Assembly (NCBI RefSeq): GCF_015706575.1
Contig: NW_024037072.1
Coordinates: 19,097,162 to 19,161,161 of the forward strand
DNA: 64,000 bases
Origin: Patiria miniata
Lineage: Eukaryota > Echinodermata > Asteroidea > Valvatida > Asterinidae
Direction: 5' to 3'
The translations under genes and the position numbers were made by a program. The stretch's first letter is position 1, and every line of letters starts with the position of its first letter. The notes beneath the pieces are model-generated. The model did not search any database. It was not told the DNA's origin and was given only the letters and a program-made list of their open reading frames with translations. Positions 33,119 through 46,132 of the stretch are shown here, piece after piece.

Positions 33119-35102
33119 GTAATTACAGCATACAACTTCAAACAGCACTGACATAACTATGCCTTGAGATTCAGCTGAATCTAAGAAAAAAAGGAAGGGC
33201 TGCTTTATGCGTAATGCTCAAAGCAAGTATTATTTTGTGCATTTCAAGCCTAGGCTAATCAAATATAAATAATAATACATGTAATAGTATTTCGTACAGT
33301 GTAGCCACGAACCATGTTTTTGTTAGCTCCGAGCAGAATTTTATTATGCCCGTGCAAAGACAAAAAAAAGCCATGAAAACGTTATTTTTAGATACGCATA
33401 TGTTCCGCCATCAACTCCAAAGGCGTCAGAGGCGCCATCTAACTCCATATTGAAGTTTATCGATACTGATTCTATTTTTGATGAGCGATTATGTGCAGCA
33501 ACCGAAATGCGCTTCAAAAAGTTAGTTCAGTCTTCAATATACATGCACACGTAGTCCTACATGTGCCACTTGCTACTATTTTAATATGCCGTCTTATCAT
33601 TCGCATGACTTAGATCATATCAAGAAATTATGGTAATAATATCAGTTTTTGTGCCACAATCATCGCTTTTGGGTTCATCCGATGTTGATTTAGTTTGTTT
33701 ATCCGATGACTTCATAAAAACTGCCCCATCTTTACTGACATACAAGCGTTTATAAATACAAGCGTTTCAGGTCAAATTTTGACAAATGACTTTAGAACTG
33801 AATTGAGTATCCTGTTCATTTTGTGAGGTGGTAGATATTGCCTTTTGCAGAGGGAACACACACACTCAAATATGTATCCTTGTGGAGGCATCGCTTTGTT
33901 TTTGTTTTTGTTTCCAAAAGTGATGCGTAGGTAACAAGGACCTTGAGCTGAGTACTGAAAAACATCCTAAAGAAGTCAGGCCAACTTTACTCACTCTTTT
34001 GCCAGCAAAATTCTCCAAAATGTTCGGGGCAAAGAAAAGGTCCTCATTTCACCAACCAAGTTTGAAGACTCAATTTTATACTTTTCTTTAATATTTTGCA
34101 CATGAGGGGGAAGTCAAGTGATTTCAAAATGAGGCTAAAGACTATAGACTGGTACATGCCAAAGTCTGGTGGCTGACTAGGGAGAAATTGTGTAGAAATA
34201 GAGACCAGTACCAGACATGCCAGATGTTTCTTTATCACAGTTGATTGATGCAGTACTGAAGGGTTGTTGGACAAGTTGTTTCAGGTGCCAGTCTATTTTC
34301 TTGTATTGCATATTTTCAATGTCTTAAGTTTTGGGACTCTCATACAGCGTGTTGAGAGTCCCAATTTTTCGGACTACATGCTGACATGGAGCTATGTTGA
34401 CAGAGACATGATCAATGATGATATTGACCATCGCAGCATCTTACCATGGACCCTTTAGTTTCACGGATGACCGCCAGACCGGAAATGTGCAGTGAAGGTA
34501 TATGTTACGTTGCACTGTGGGACACTCTGCATTGTAAAATTGCCCGTTTGTTGCGCAAACTATCCCAGGTTGTAACGCGCAGCATATCTTCACTGCACAC
34601 ATGGCACTTTGTGGGTCCATGTTGACTCAATCGGCCTAGAGCCAGGCTACATAGTATATTGACAATTTTTTCCCAAAGAAACAATATTACATATACATGT
34701 ATACTTAATAGGCCTACTTACTTTATTTCATCTCAAGGCAAAGATTAGTAGGCCTACGTGTATGTACTTCAAAATTATCATTCCTTCATTATGTTATAAC
34801 TTATGGGGAAAAAAAATAAGATGACAATAACAATGCACGGGAAAAAACGCTGCCAAGAGATGCAGGGGCACCAAAACTATCAGAAAATATGAAGACTTTT
34901 GAAACAAACTTTGAAACGTTTTCTCCATCGGATGTAACCCAGTCATAGTGTCAGAAGGCATCTAACACAGTTAGACAGTTTAATTATTGAATGACCCCAA
35001 AGCGCTATCTGAGCATTGAGGAAATGGCGAAGAGAGTGGCTTTAGGTTACTGCATTTTAAGTACCCAATCTCTTTTTCAATTGACAATTTAATTTTTCCC
35101 AG

Positions 35103-35498
35103 AAAAGAGGGCAGGCATTTGTGACATTACGCTTGCAGATCTGCAGCCAGCGGAGCGCCACCAAGTGGTGTCCTGGCAACAGCGCAACTCCTGCATGCTG
35201 CCTGGTGACCTCAAGAGGTTTTACCTGACCTCAGATGGGCTACTGATGTATACCCAGCAAGATATGGGATGGGACGGAGGGCCCCTCGAGGGGTACCCCG
35301 CCCTCCCCCAATCTCCTATATACCCTATGCAAGCCCTAGACTATTGTTACCTATAACACATGGATCCCCCTAGATATCTCAAAAGAATTCCTGAGATTCT
35401 AATAACACAATGACCAACACAAAAGAGGGCGGGGGGGGGGTCCCTCCGTCCCATATCGTGTACAAATGTACTGCTGACATGGAGAGTCAGATCTGATG
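35103..35498 (+). pseudogene. TPGS2: Captured TPGS2 exon copy 3, split by a MITE
   Basis: KRAGICDITLADLQPAERHQ and NSCMLPGDLKRFYLTSDGLL precede the insertion (35246-35473). The exon remainder at 35474-35498 has one change from the resident copy (GAGAGTCAG for GAGTGTCAG). The acceptor (tttttcccag) is intact. As in copies 1 and 2, no neighbouring TPGS2 exons are present. Confidence 0.88.
35246..35473. mobile_element. 228-bp inverted-repeat element in TPGS2 exon copy 3
   Basis: Same position, TACTG duplication and ends as in unit 2, so it inserted once before the array formed. Confidence 0.85.
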
Positions 35499-35860
35499 GT
35501 AATTACAGCATACAACTTCAAACAGCACTGACATAACTATGACTTGAGATTCAGCTGAATCTAAGAAAAAAAGGAAGGGCTGCTTTATGCGTAATGCTCA
35601 AAGCAAGTATTATTTTTTGCATTTCAAGCAGGCTAATCAAATATAAATAATAATACATGTAATAGTATTTCGTACAGTGTAGCCACGCACCATGCTTTTT
35701 TGTTAGCTCGAGCAGAAGTTTATTATGCCCGTGCAAAGACAAAAAAGCCATGAAAACATTTATTTTTAGATACGCATATGTTCCATCAACTCCAAATACG
35801 TCAGAGGCTCTGTCTAACTTCATTCAAGTCTATCGATACTGATTCTATTTTGGATTAGCC

Positions 35861-36828
35861 ATATGGGTGATTCCGTCAATGTGCAGGCCAGTGAATTTTG
35901 GTGTCCCTCTTTACATTGTGATATTTGTTGGCCTAGTATACATGTAGATTTCCCGGCCAATTTTGGAAAAATAGCATTCAAATTCATCATGATAGTTGCC
36001 GATTCGAAGCTCCTTAATGGCATTCCCGTAGTTCGTATTAGTTTTCAGACCTTCCAATTCATTGTTAGACCTGACAAGTTCAAGTTTAACACATCCTAAA
36101 TTGAAGTTATGTCATTCGGTTTAACTGGTCATTCAATTTGGCAGTCTGTTTGGTTTAGGGATATTTGCGTTAGAATTTTATTTTCGTTTTCATCTCTGCG
36201 CATTCTATTTTTTAGCACATTCTGCATTCAAAATAATGGGAAACGAAGGCAAGATGCGAGATTTATTGTTTTTCTTCACTTTTTACATGTTCGTTTGTTA
36301 TTGGTTTAATTATAGTCCCTTCATGTTCAAAGTATCTGTTATCTGTCTTTAATCTAAACAAGCAACAGTGTAAACTAGTGATGCGAGAAAATTTAACACC
36401 ACACACGAAATCGACATTATAAACAACAAACTCAGGCAACATTAAACTAGGAGCTCCTTTGCCCTCTTTTTATCGTGTTCACATATTTTGTTTTACGTTC
36501 TTAATTGTTACCTTTACACATTTTTTCATCTTCTAGCCTATTTAAATTGCGATCTGGGCAATTGTCCTATATCTCTAATCTTTTCCTCAATTGGCTTTAT
36601 CTTAAACATGCTTCATTTCAGTCACATGAGCTTTCTTTTTATGCAAAAAAAGTGATCAATATGGTCATTTTGTGGCTGCTGCTTTGTAGCCGAATCTTGT
36701 GGGGGACAGTTAGTTTTATGCGTTTTCAAATAGGAACAAAGAAACAAAGAACAAAGACGAACAAAGTGATTACATGAACCGGTTTCGAATTCCTTTGCTA
36801 ACAATGGCGAATTCGAATTCCTAAACTG
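35861..36828 (+). mobile_element. Element X', partial relative of element X
   Basis: Starts ATATGGGTGATTCCGT at the same point of the unit as element X. CAGTGAATTTTGGTGTCC and AAAATAGCATTCAAATTCAT follow as in X. From about 36010 it matches 21160-21850 inverted. It is broken off at 36828 by the GGATCC-type element; no right terminus was found. Confidence 0.65.
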
Positions 36829-36861
36829 GCGCGGATCCGGGGGGGGGGGGAGGAGGGTAGT

Positions 36862-36897
36862 CTGAGTATCACCCGTAATCCACGGAGCCCAGACTCC
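36862..36897 (-). repeat. Inverted copy of part of the 11895-12771 element
   Basis: TAGTCTGAGTATCACCCGTA then ATCCACGGAGCC is the inverse of about 12549-12583 (GGCTCTGTGGATAACGGGTG then ATACTCAGACTA). Confidence 0.65.
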
Positions 36898-37097
36898 TGG
36901 GGGGGGGGGGGGTTAAAAAAATCCCAGCTCTGTCAATTTTTTTTTCATGGAAATTCATTAACAATAATGGGACCCCCCACCCCTGCTCTGCTCTGACACC
37001 CACAATTGTTCTGGTAATGTCCGCCTGTGCACAAAATACGGACAGAGCCAGCTTGGTTATGGGGTATTTGTACACTAATCTGTAATAATAGTGTTAA

Positions 37098-37474
37098 GGC
37101 CAAAAAAAAAAAAAATCGGTCTCTGGTCAGACCAAAGTTCCGGAATTGACGCGGCGACGCGGCTCTTTTTATTTTTTTTGCTTTTTTTTTTCTTCAAGCT
37201 TGGATTATACAGACAAGGTGGGGTACTATTTTGCTTTTTTGGTGTCCTCATATACATTGGTGTCCTCCATAATTTGCCTTGGTGCTTTCAATCATTTGCC
37301 TTGGTGCAATTTCCCATTCCTTGGTGCTCTTTGGTAAAAAAAAATTGAGAAGGTGCGGAAATAGAGGGCGCTGTTGGAGCTACCACGGAACATTTTGGAA
37401 AAAAAAAGATCGACGCGCATGATTAAAATCGACGCGCGCGCTGACCAGAGACTGACTATTTTTTTTTTTTGGCC
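37098..37474. mobile_element. GGCC-type MITE nested in the GGATCC-type element
   Basis: GGCCAAAAAAAAAAAAAATC then GGTCTCTGGTCAG; right end CTGACCAGAGACTGACT then TTTTTTTTTTGGCC. TTA/TAA flanks. The uninterrupted relative near 53430 (agtgttaatgatgg) shows the empty site. Confidence 0.75.
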
Positions 37475-37920
37475 TAATAATCGTCGGATTTGAACAGCGC
37501 CCCCATTGAAAGTATGGTACAATTCATGGACTCAAGCATTCACATCATAGGAGATAGATAAGGACGTGCAATAAAACGCACAATACGCTCTGGCCGTGTT
37601 GCAAGAAGTCTTGCGAAAGTCTTTCATGAAATCGATCACAATGATCCCTGTAAGAGCTGAACAATGCGACACCGAAAAATGCAACGCACATATGGAACAC
37701 CATACTTTTTATATTAATATGAAATGTGATACTGCATATTGGCGGGATAAGATGGTAACATTTTAACAATCGTGTTTTCGTAACTCACACACGGCGCGAC
37801 AACTTGATTCTGTTTTTGCCCCAGACACCGCATACAAAAACAAACGCTCAATGTAACGCGGAGGCAGGCACCAGACTATTCCTCATTTGCATACGCGTTA
37901 AAAATTTCTGCACGTGCAAA

Positions 37921-38421
37921 CACGGTGACCGTTTTAGCCGATTTCCGGCTAACTTTGACAGATTTTTTGTTTAAAAATGAGTTTGACAGAAAATTTGACA
38001 GAATGGATTTTTCTGGCAGATTTCTGGCAGAATTCTGCAAAAATGGTTATTTAACAGGAAAACATAGCAAATTTGAAAAAAGGAAAATTTGTTTAAACAA
38101 ACTTCAACCTTTTCAAACAAACCCTTGCAAAATAGGACAGGTTGCCTTGTGTATGTGCTGACGTTCACTGGGAATCAGATTTCGTCGTGACGCAACCTCG
38201 TTTTGACTGAAATTTACGCAATTTCATAACACCTTTATATGAATATAGACTGTTTGTAATGTAATTTGAACCTTGATTAAGGCAATATTACAACATCTGC
38301 ATGTGATTTCAAGTGTTTATAGTGTATTTCGAGTAATTCATGGGAATTCGGCAGATTTTTGATAAATCTGACAGATTTTTGAAGTGCATTTAGCAGAATT
38401 TGGGCATGACCTTACGGTCAC
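37921..38421. mobile_element. Possible TIR element
   Basis: CGGTGACCGTTTTAG at the left and CCTTACGGTCACC at the right are imperfect inverses, and TTTGACAGA or GGCAGATTT motifs repeat near both ends in inverse order. Old copy; ends uncertain. Confidence 0.4.
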
Positions 38422-39550
38422 CCTGCTGCAAATGACCCAGTAGTACCAGGGTGAGATCGAGCAGGTAGTGGGCCCGTTCATGCTCACACCCTGTGGATGA
38501 GGTTGGCCGTGCACAGGCGCTTTCCCAAGTCTGTTAAGGGAACCAAAGAAGAAGCCCCTTAGTTCTCCCGTTTGCGAATCTATACACATTATTGTTTGTG
38601 TCTTCTGCGATCTTTTACGTATTCAAAACAATGACAGCCATTTGTCGTCACTGATTAATCATACACTTTCTAAGTAATTAATTTAGATATAATTTTTTTT
38701 TAAGTTGAAGAAAATTCCCTTGTGTATATTGAAGAAAAAACAGCAAATGCTTCTGTTGGTGATATTATAGCCGTGTTATAGTTTTACTAGAAAACAAGAA
38801 TATATACAACTTCTACTTTGAACTGTATAGGTTTGTCTATGCAGTGTTAATGCTGACATTTAATTTTATTCAGTTATAAATTTAAAGCTTTTAATTTCAC
38901 GCATTTATCGCCCTGAAAAGCACCAGACATTGTCCACTAGTGTACATAATCGTCAATTTGGAACAGCACCCCCATTTTTATTTTTTACAAGATCAGAATG
39001 TTTTTGCTTAATTAATTTATTATTTTGGGGGATTTTGAAGAATTTTTATGGAAAGCACATTTGAATATATTTTTGTTATAGAATTTGAGCTATATAAATT
39101 AATATATCATCATCATCATCATCATTACTATTATTATATATATATATATTTTTTTGTCATAAAATTTCCAAAAATACCCCTTCAAACTGTCAAATGTTAT
39201 ACAATATCTTCTATAAAAAAAAGATGACGTTGAGCCATTTTTAAATTTTCAAACAAAAACAGAACATTCCATCTTAAATTTAGTCATACATCAAGCAACA
39301 AAAAGGGGTAATTTTTCAAGATATTTATCAATTGAAACAATCATGATTCAGCAACATAAATCATATCAGGTTGAACCTCTGTTAAATCACAACTTTTTGC
39401 ACTTGCTGGTGAGCTCGTGCATCACTGTTATTGCGCACAAGTGCAGAGGTGATGTGTCTGGCGAATTGGTTCTAAACTATAGCTTACTTGATTGCTGTTG
39501 CTTCCTAGGTATAGGGTTATGAAGGGGGGTATGACCTTTAGAGTTAGAGG
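38422..39550. other. Intergenic DNA downstream of DHDH
   Basis: No gene. It contains an (ATC)n stretch at about 39107-39125, a (TA)n stretch at about 39134-39148 and, on the minus strand, AATAAA (39016-39021), which could serve the DHDH transcript though it is ~530 bp past the stop. Confidence 0.4.
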
Positions 39551-42500
39551 TCAAAGGTCATCTGCAGGTATTTTATAGCCCACATCACGCCGGGCACTGC
39601 CCAGGATCTCGGCCGCCTGCAAACTCTCTTCTAGGCATGCAGTTGGACACTCTTTCAGACCTGTGGGTCAAACACTAGTCATTACAGTTGCTCTCCATGT
39701 ATAATTCAACAATTGCGTTTGTTTTCGAATTAAATTTTCAAGTTTTATGTTTTACTTTTAAGAGCCCAAAAAATAGGTACTTGTACTTTATGTTTTATTT
39801 TGGGCATCTTAAATCAGCTCAAAATCTGGCAAAGCTTTTTAATTTTTATGACATTGAGTAGAATGCCATGGTCCAGTGGTTGCGGTGTTTGACTCAACCA
39901 CGATGGTGCTTGGGTTCGAATCCTGTCAGGAACATGGTGTTTGTGCCCTTGGGTAAGACACTTAACTACAATTGCCTGTCTCCTCCCAGGAGTAGAAATG
40001 GGTACCCGGGGTAATAATTGTAAAGCGCTTTCACGATGGAAAGCGCTTCATCAGCACTACGATTATTTTTATTTGTATATCAACTTGTGGTTCTATAATG
40101 AAATTCTATATGATAATTTAACTTCAAGCAGAACAAGGAAGAAACAAACAGTCTAATGTTGGGAATCTTTTACTTTATCCCGCAGATTATGATCAGTGTT
40201 CAATAACAGCTCACCTTTCATAAGACACTGTCGCACACACTCTGCCTCATATCGGAAGCCAGCACTATTGACGTGGAGGAAGCTATTGTCAGCCTTTGGC
40301 AGGGGAAACTCGTACAGCTCGGTCTTCAGATCAGCCTCTCCAATGGAGGTTGTCACCTCAAGTTTTGTAGGGCACCAAAACGGGCAAGGCACCTGCAACA
40401 AAATCAATTAAAAGGACTGCAAAACGGAATTGCAATTACGCAGCGAGACACCACTTGGAACAATCCATCTTGGAGGAGGTTGTTCTAATGATCTACAGTT
40501 TTCAAAAGACAAGAATGACTAGAAGTATGTCTTGAGTTGATGAGGCTCATCACGTTGATGTTTACCTCTAGTTTCCCTGGTATCCAATGATTGAGAATAT
40601 TTTTATTTCCCCGGGATAGGATGCCAGTCCATCACAGCTTACTCCCCAGCTAATGCCGGTACCCACTCCTGGGTGGAGAGAAGCAAATGGGGGTGAAGTG
40701 GCTAGCCCAAGGACACAAGCAATTGCCCAAGTATTTGAACCTTAACCACTATAAGAATAACCATACACTATACAATTATCTCATACAATAAACCTTGGCT
40801 CGCATCCAAGCCACTGTGAGTGACATAATTATTTGGTTATTTACACTTAGACATCTTCAGTAAACCCTGAACCTCCAAGGGATCAAGGAATTAAGGTAGC
40901 CTGAGCCTGACAAGTAACCAATATATCTCTAAATGAGATTTGTTATCTCTGTTATGTGTTTAAGAATGATCCTTCGGGTTCCCAGGCATTTCCAACAAAC
41001 TTCACATTCACTGACTGACCTTGATTTGACCTTTGGTTCCTCTTATCTCCGCTTCATTGGGGAGTTTCACCACGGTGCTTGTGCTCAGTGTTGCGACAGC
41101 CTTGTTGGGAAACAACAATGTAGTAGCAGTTGTCTCATCCACACCTGAATAACAGGACACAGTCACAGGAGATTTTCATGCAAGAAGGTAGAGCTGCTGT
41201 GATTAAGTTGATCACAAGTCAATAAAGAGTCAATCGGAGGGCCATGGCCTCGTGGTCTATCTGGACTCTGGAGCATTGAATTCTCGGTCTGCGGGTAATT
41301 TTGCAGGTTCAAGTAAAGCCTGGGATAACGGTGCGTGTGCCTTTGGGCGAGCCACTTTGTCACTCGTTGCATCTCCCCACCCAGGAGAAGATTGGGTACC
41401 TGTGAGGGCAGAGATGGTTATTGCGATTGATTTTAACTGCTTTGCGCTGAATTTGGCAGCATCGACATGTATACTCCCTTGGGAACTGAGATGGTATTTG
41501 GAATGTTTCATACATTGGCCCAATGAGCTGGTTGATAATGACGTAATAATGATGTAGCGCCTTGAGCATCAATATTCATGATATTGGTGGATAGGTGCGT
41601 TTTATAAAAATACACATTATAAAGAGTAAGTCCAGTCACAAGCTACTCAAATGAACTATGGAATAAAAAAGACATTCCGTATTAGTGTGCATCCTCTTGT
41701 ACATGTGTCCTTACTTATGGTTGGATTGTGAATTGAGTGTCATCACAAGTCCTCAAGAATCGCACAAGTCCAAGACAAGTTCTCCAAACTCACGTCAAAA
41801 GATATTCAAATTAATTGTGACAAAGGCGTTTACTTTGTTATTGTTTATCCCCTGTTATAATCAGACTTGTGCAAGGACTTGTGACGGACGCTAATACAAC
41901 ACTTGGTTTGGATCTCCAACTGGTCACTAGTTATCTTAACTTCCGACCTCATACTCCCAACAAGAAAGAAATCTCACCTGAATCTGTTAAGGTGCCGGTA
42001 GTCTTGCATGATAACGGAGCCTCTCCAAATACCATGAGGGCTTCCTGCACAGGATAGATGCCCAAGTCCAACAGACCTCCGCCTCCAACATCTGCCATCA
42101 GACATTACCAAAATATTCAAGTTTCATAATTAAGTACTCTCAAAAGAAGGTCTAACCCCTGCTCAACCTCACCCTCCAAAAGACTTTTAGGCACAAAACA
42201 ATTAAGACCAATGCGTAAATGTACACAAACCATTGACTGCTCGCATTTCATGCGCTTATATGAGGACATCAACTAGTGCCAGCAATGGAAGACTGAAAAC
42301 ATTCTTGGGCTGGTCATTGGTAAATTGAAACCAAGTCAAGACCGAAACACTGCAAATAGGTCTACAGATGGTCTTGAGACAAGACTGGCCTAAAAAAAAT
42401 GAAGAAATTCAAACTTCAACAACTTAACTCTGCCGTACCTTTATTTGCTATTCTTTCAACAGAACTTATTGGCAAGCCAAACGATGCATTGAAAACCTTT

Positions 42501-45500
42501 ACGTCGCCAATAAGACCAGCAGCTAGGATCTCACGCAGTTTGACAGTTGCTGGGAAGAAACGGCTCCACCAACCCTAGAGAATTAACCAACTTGTATAAT
42601 CAGAATCAGCGCCTTCAATGCAAACTACTTGTATTGAAGGCAGCTTTGGCGTGATTAGCCTGATTAGACAAAAGAAAATGTACTTCTGCTTCCGATTACG
42701 TGCCTTTCACCAATAGGGTTGGTATAGGCTGGGAATTGTTTTAATTCTGCAATTTTTTTGTGTGCTGATTGAATGTAGTATTCAAGCACAGGTTTCCTGC
42801 TGAATATAGCGATTGTAATTAAGAAAATGTACAAATATGGGCAGCTGCGTAATTTTTTTTTTTTTTTTATATTTGTTTTTAACTTGTCGATACAAATTTT
42901 AGGGACAGGCCGTAAAAATAGGGTTGGCCGGGTAACTGGAAACAGAAGTATTTTTTTGATGGTCTTATTCAAAATGTGTGATTGTTCAATAATGTTGTGC
43001 GACTGACATGTCCCAAAATAATACTAATATGGTATGGGGTGACGGGTTGTTCCACTGGAAAAAAATATACAATGTACATGTAAGCCAACATATTTTACAA
43101 ACCTGTGCATTGTTACTTAATCCAAAGATTGGTCCTTGTTCCTCCATACACATACAAATCAGTAGTTTATCAAATGACTTGGCATACAAATGTGGAAGAA
43201 AGGACTTGTTCATAGGCTGCAATATAATGTAACAAGGTAGGCCATTCACATGTCCTTGAAGAATACAAACTTTCACAATTACACATTTTCTGATTTGCAA
43301 TGTGGCTCAGTCTATAAATTTGGGGTCCACTTTTTTCCTGTCCCTGTTACATCTGACATCTTTGATTTTCTAAGCCTGGATGCACTCCTTAAGTTAACCC
43401 TAACTCCCTACTGTCTTTTTACTAAGTACTGGACCAAGTCCGCCAAACTCCATCAATCACACATTGACACTGCTTCCAATGCATGCTTTGCTTTAGGCCT
43501 CCAGGCCCAAGTACATCATACTCCATCAATATTTTGTCACACCAGGCCTGCAGGACCAAGTCCCACAAAATCCACCAAAATGGGGGGATGGATTTTGATG
43601 GAGTTGGGGATAGTCCAAGAGCCAGGGGTCATTTATTTTTTGGAAATGACCAAGTGTTTAGTGGGTATTTTTGGAAAGGTTACACCTTGGGGAATTCGAA
43701 TTGGCTAGTCTTATGGTTACCTGGCGGTGGACCTGGGTACCAGAAGCAGATAAGTGACGTCACATAAGCCGTGATTACTGAGGACATGCAACAGCCGTCG
43801 GGTCGGAAATGGACTGTGTACGCAGAACATACGTATTACTGACCCGGTGGCTGTTGTATGTCGTACTCAACGATGCACAACACTGAGAAAAATACGGGCC
43901 ATGTTTACGTTTTATTACCTTTTTAAATGATTTCATATCAATAGATGAGCATTTAGAGGGGATGTGTGAGTACTATGAACAGCATATTCGAATATTTGAT
44001 CTCGCTAATGTAAGTGTTTGTTGCCTTTTTTTAGACCACGGATAAAACATTACAGACACCAAAATTCCTCAACTTTAAGACACACTTAACTTGGTAATTA
44101 AACTTTCAACCTACAACAAACAAACACAAGATGTCGAAAGTTTATTCGGTGACCAAATTGGGTTGGCTTTCACTTCTGAATCTTGTACACGCGGATTCAT
44201 TGAACTTGCTCGAAAGATCGAATTCTGTAGAACTTTTTGGCCATCTCTGGTTATCAATGACCCTGACTCTTGACCTCTTGGACTACGAGGTTAGGGTTAA
44301 GGTATTGTATTCTTCCTCCTAGAGTGATTATGTGAAGCAAACGATCGGACCCACCCAACAAGTAAAACTTAGTTTGAAGTTATTCTCATTATGGTACTCA
44401 AATGGCAAATTGCAAAGTTCAGAGATAACAGGGACAGGAAAACTATCACACTGTGGATCCTAAATTTATAGAATGATGACCCATGTGTACAACGGTACGT
44501 GAACCAGTCTTTATCCTGAATTACGGTACCTCCATGAAGAAGACGTTCTTCTCCTTGGCCAGGTCAATCATTTCTTGGACCTCTCTCCTGTTCAGACCAA
44601 GGGGCTTCTCACAGAGAACGTTCTTGCCCTTGCCCAGGAACAGCTTGCATAGGGGTAGATGGACATGGTTCAATGCACCAATGTAGACAATATCTACAAC
44701 AAGGAAATGGAGGCCCACTCAACAGTTAGCTGTGGGCAAAGTCCTAGCAATAAGTGGGGAGTATATGGCATATATAAGAATCCGGGCGCGTGATCACTGT
44801 CACTTCAATGACATTGTGTGAGCTGTTGGGGAAAAGCTACACTCCATGACGAATTATCTGAACAATAGCTAGCACAATGCTTTTGCCATTGAAGGGGGCC
44901 TCCTCGATAGATGTGATAACACACCCAGATTGGTCGATAGACCTGAGTGACTCCAGGTCAGAATCAATTCCCAACTTAGAATAAGAATTTATGAGCAATC
45001 TGCTCCTGTTTGGTGTAATAAGAATTTCCAAGCCCTTAAGAAAACATTCAAGACACTTTGAAACAAATACCGGTATAATGTGATCATAAGCATCATGTTT
45101 ATGTACGGAAAAACAACCGTTAATTAATGACCTTGCATTTAAGTACTACAGTTGATTCTTTATCAGAGGGTCAGGGGTTCAAATCCAGTTGCTAGCCACA
45201 GGTTGTGTCCTTGGGCAAGCCACTCCACCCCTACTTGCCTCTCCCGAACCAAGGTGGGTAAAACAAATGGGTACAGTCAATAGTTTGGGAGTAACCTACA
45301 AAAGAGGCATTTCCTTGCACTAGCATTTTCTTTAGAAAATTATTACATGAGAATGATGTCTATTTTTTTTTTCTCAAGGAAATAAAGTTACACACAGAAA
45401 GCTTTTCTCACTGACATTATCATCTTGGGAGAGAGGGGGGGGGCAGTTTCTTGCACTTACAGGTTTTTTGGGGCATTTCCTTGCAAGTACAACTTTCAGT

Positions 45501-45907
45501 GTCAGAGTTCTGTATATTTTTTTCTTGAAAACAAAGTTACAAAAAGAAAGCTTTTCTCACGGATATTATCCTCTGGAGGAGGGGGGAATTTATTTGTAAA
45601 TATTGAATTTTTTGGCATTTCCTTGAATTTATAAATTTCAGTGCATGGGAGTGCAGTCATACTTTTTTTTTTTTAACAAAGCAACAGACGAACAGATGTA
45701 CTCACCAACACTACCATCTGCAGCAAGGGCCTCATACCCCCCGTAGGCCACCGGAATCTTGTGCTTGTCGGCAAAGTGCTTGGCTTTCTCTTCGGACCTG
45801 GCAGCCACGGCAGCCACCGTGTGGTCCTCAGAGGGGAGAGTGCTGAGTGCCACCACAAAGTCATTGCTGATATGCCCAGCGGTGCAGATGCCCCAGCGCA
45901 ACCTCAT
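39551..45907 (-). CDS. DHDH: Trans-1,2-dihydrobenzene-1,2-diol dehydrogenase (dimeric dihydrodiol dehydrogenase)
   Basis: Seven exons in transcription order: 45706-45907, 44530-44693, 42439-42574, 41978-42091, 41020-41144, 40215-40392, 39551-39660. All join by GT-AG splices into a 342-residue frame (human DHDH: 334). The start MRLRWGICTAGHIS has the N-terminal dinucleotide-binding Gly motif of the Gfo/Idh/MocA fold. Other family marks are AVAARSEEKAKHFADKHKIP, VLCEKPLGLN (the EKP motif), WSRFFPA, GGGLLDLGIY, TGTLTDSGVDET, FWCPTKLEV and EFPLP. The known enzyme is a cytosolic NADP-dependent oxidoreductase acting on dihydrodiols and on D-xylose. The window's first 3.3 kb is a truncated copy of its 3' half. 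SINEs and a MITE sit in its introns. Confidence 0.93.
39859..40070 (+). repeat. tRNA-derived SINE in the last DHDH intron
   Basis: Same element as 214-425, with box A and box B-like GGTTCGAATCC. It differs by a few bases, for example ATGGAAAGCGC where the other copy has ATGGAAAACGC. Confidence 0.75.
40610..40744 (-). repeat. SINE fragment in a DHDH intron
   Basis: Counterpart of 965-1095 with a short deletion in the repeated 'aaccttcaaaccc' stretch at its end. Confidence 0.6.
41235..41627 (+). repeat. tRNA-derived SINE, second type, in a DHDH intron
   Basis: Counterpart of 1598-1990, same boundaries and tail with GTAGCGCCTTGAGCA. Confidence 0.7.
42666..42965. mobile_element. GGCC-type MITE in DHDH intron 2
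   Basis: Left TTAGACAAAAGAAAATGTAC with TTCTGCTTCCGATTACG; right GGTAACTGGAAACAGAAGTA then TTTTTTTGATGGTCTTA. Ends are worn but inverse. The copy near 3036 preserves only its left half. Confidence 0.6.
45145..45300 (+). repeat. Degraded SINE in DHDH intron 1
   Basis: Box B-like GGGGTTCAAATCCAG, then GTGTCCTTGGGCAAGCCACT and a 'ctctcccgaaccaaggtggg' body. The tRNA-like head is poor and the 3' end worn. Confidence 0.6.
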
Positions 45908-46132
45908 TCTGAATTATGCCGAGAGCTGATCAACTACATTGTGTATTTAGGAACAAAGACGAAAAATGTCTTATTATAATGCAATTGCTACCATGATGCA
46001 TTTTTGAAAGTGGGAAGAAGTCATCTGCAATCAGGATGAAACTCGCACTTTCAAATGGAGCGTGCAAGATGGCATAAAAAAAGGTTAGATTTCACAGGAA
46101 AAATGGGACTTCATAGTATGGCAGATGATCTG

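Larger units (their letters stand above)
31512..33920 (+). repeat. Tandem array, unit 2 (2.4 kb)
   Basis: Starts gatgcgtaggtaacaagg and repeats at 33921 with the same content and order as unit 1. Units 2 and 3 are closer to each other than to unit 1, sharing for example the full GACGGAGGGCCCCTCGAGGG stretch in the inserted element. Confidence 0.85.
33921..35860 (+). repeat. Tandem array, unit 3 (truncated by element X')
   Basis: Same order as unit 2 up to GATTAGCC at 35860, where element X' begins at the same site used by element X at 22450. The 26-kb-type segments that end units 1 and 2 are missing after it. Confidence 0.8.
36829..37535. mobile_element. GGATCC-type element with a nested MITE
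   Basis: Left end GGCGCGGATCCGG plus a G run. The inside (GTCCGCCTGTGCACAAAATA, CGGACAGAGCCAGC, TTTGAACAGCGCC, CATTGAAAGTATGGTAC) matches 53290-53475. It is split by the GGCC-type MITE at 37098-37474, and its own right terminus is missing. Confidence 0.6.

Noticed and set aside
30345-35498. Three functional TPGS2 paralogues
   Set aside because: Only one exon is present per unit and each is split by an inserted element with stops.
43250-43708. 152-codon plus-strand frame
   Set aside because: Lies in DHDH intron 2 on the opposite strand and matches nothing I know.
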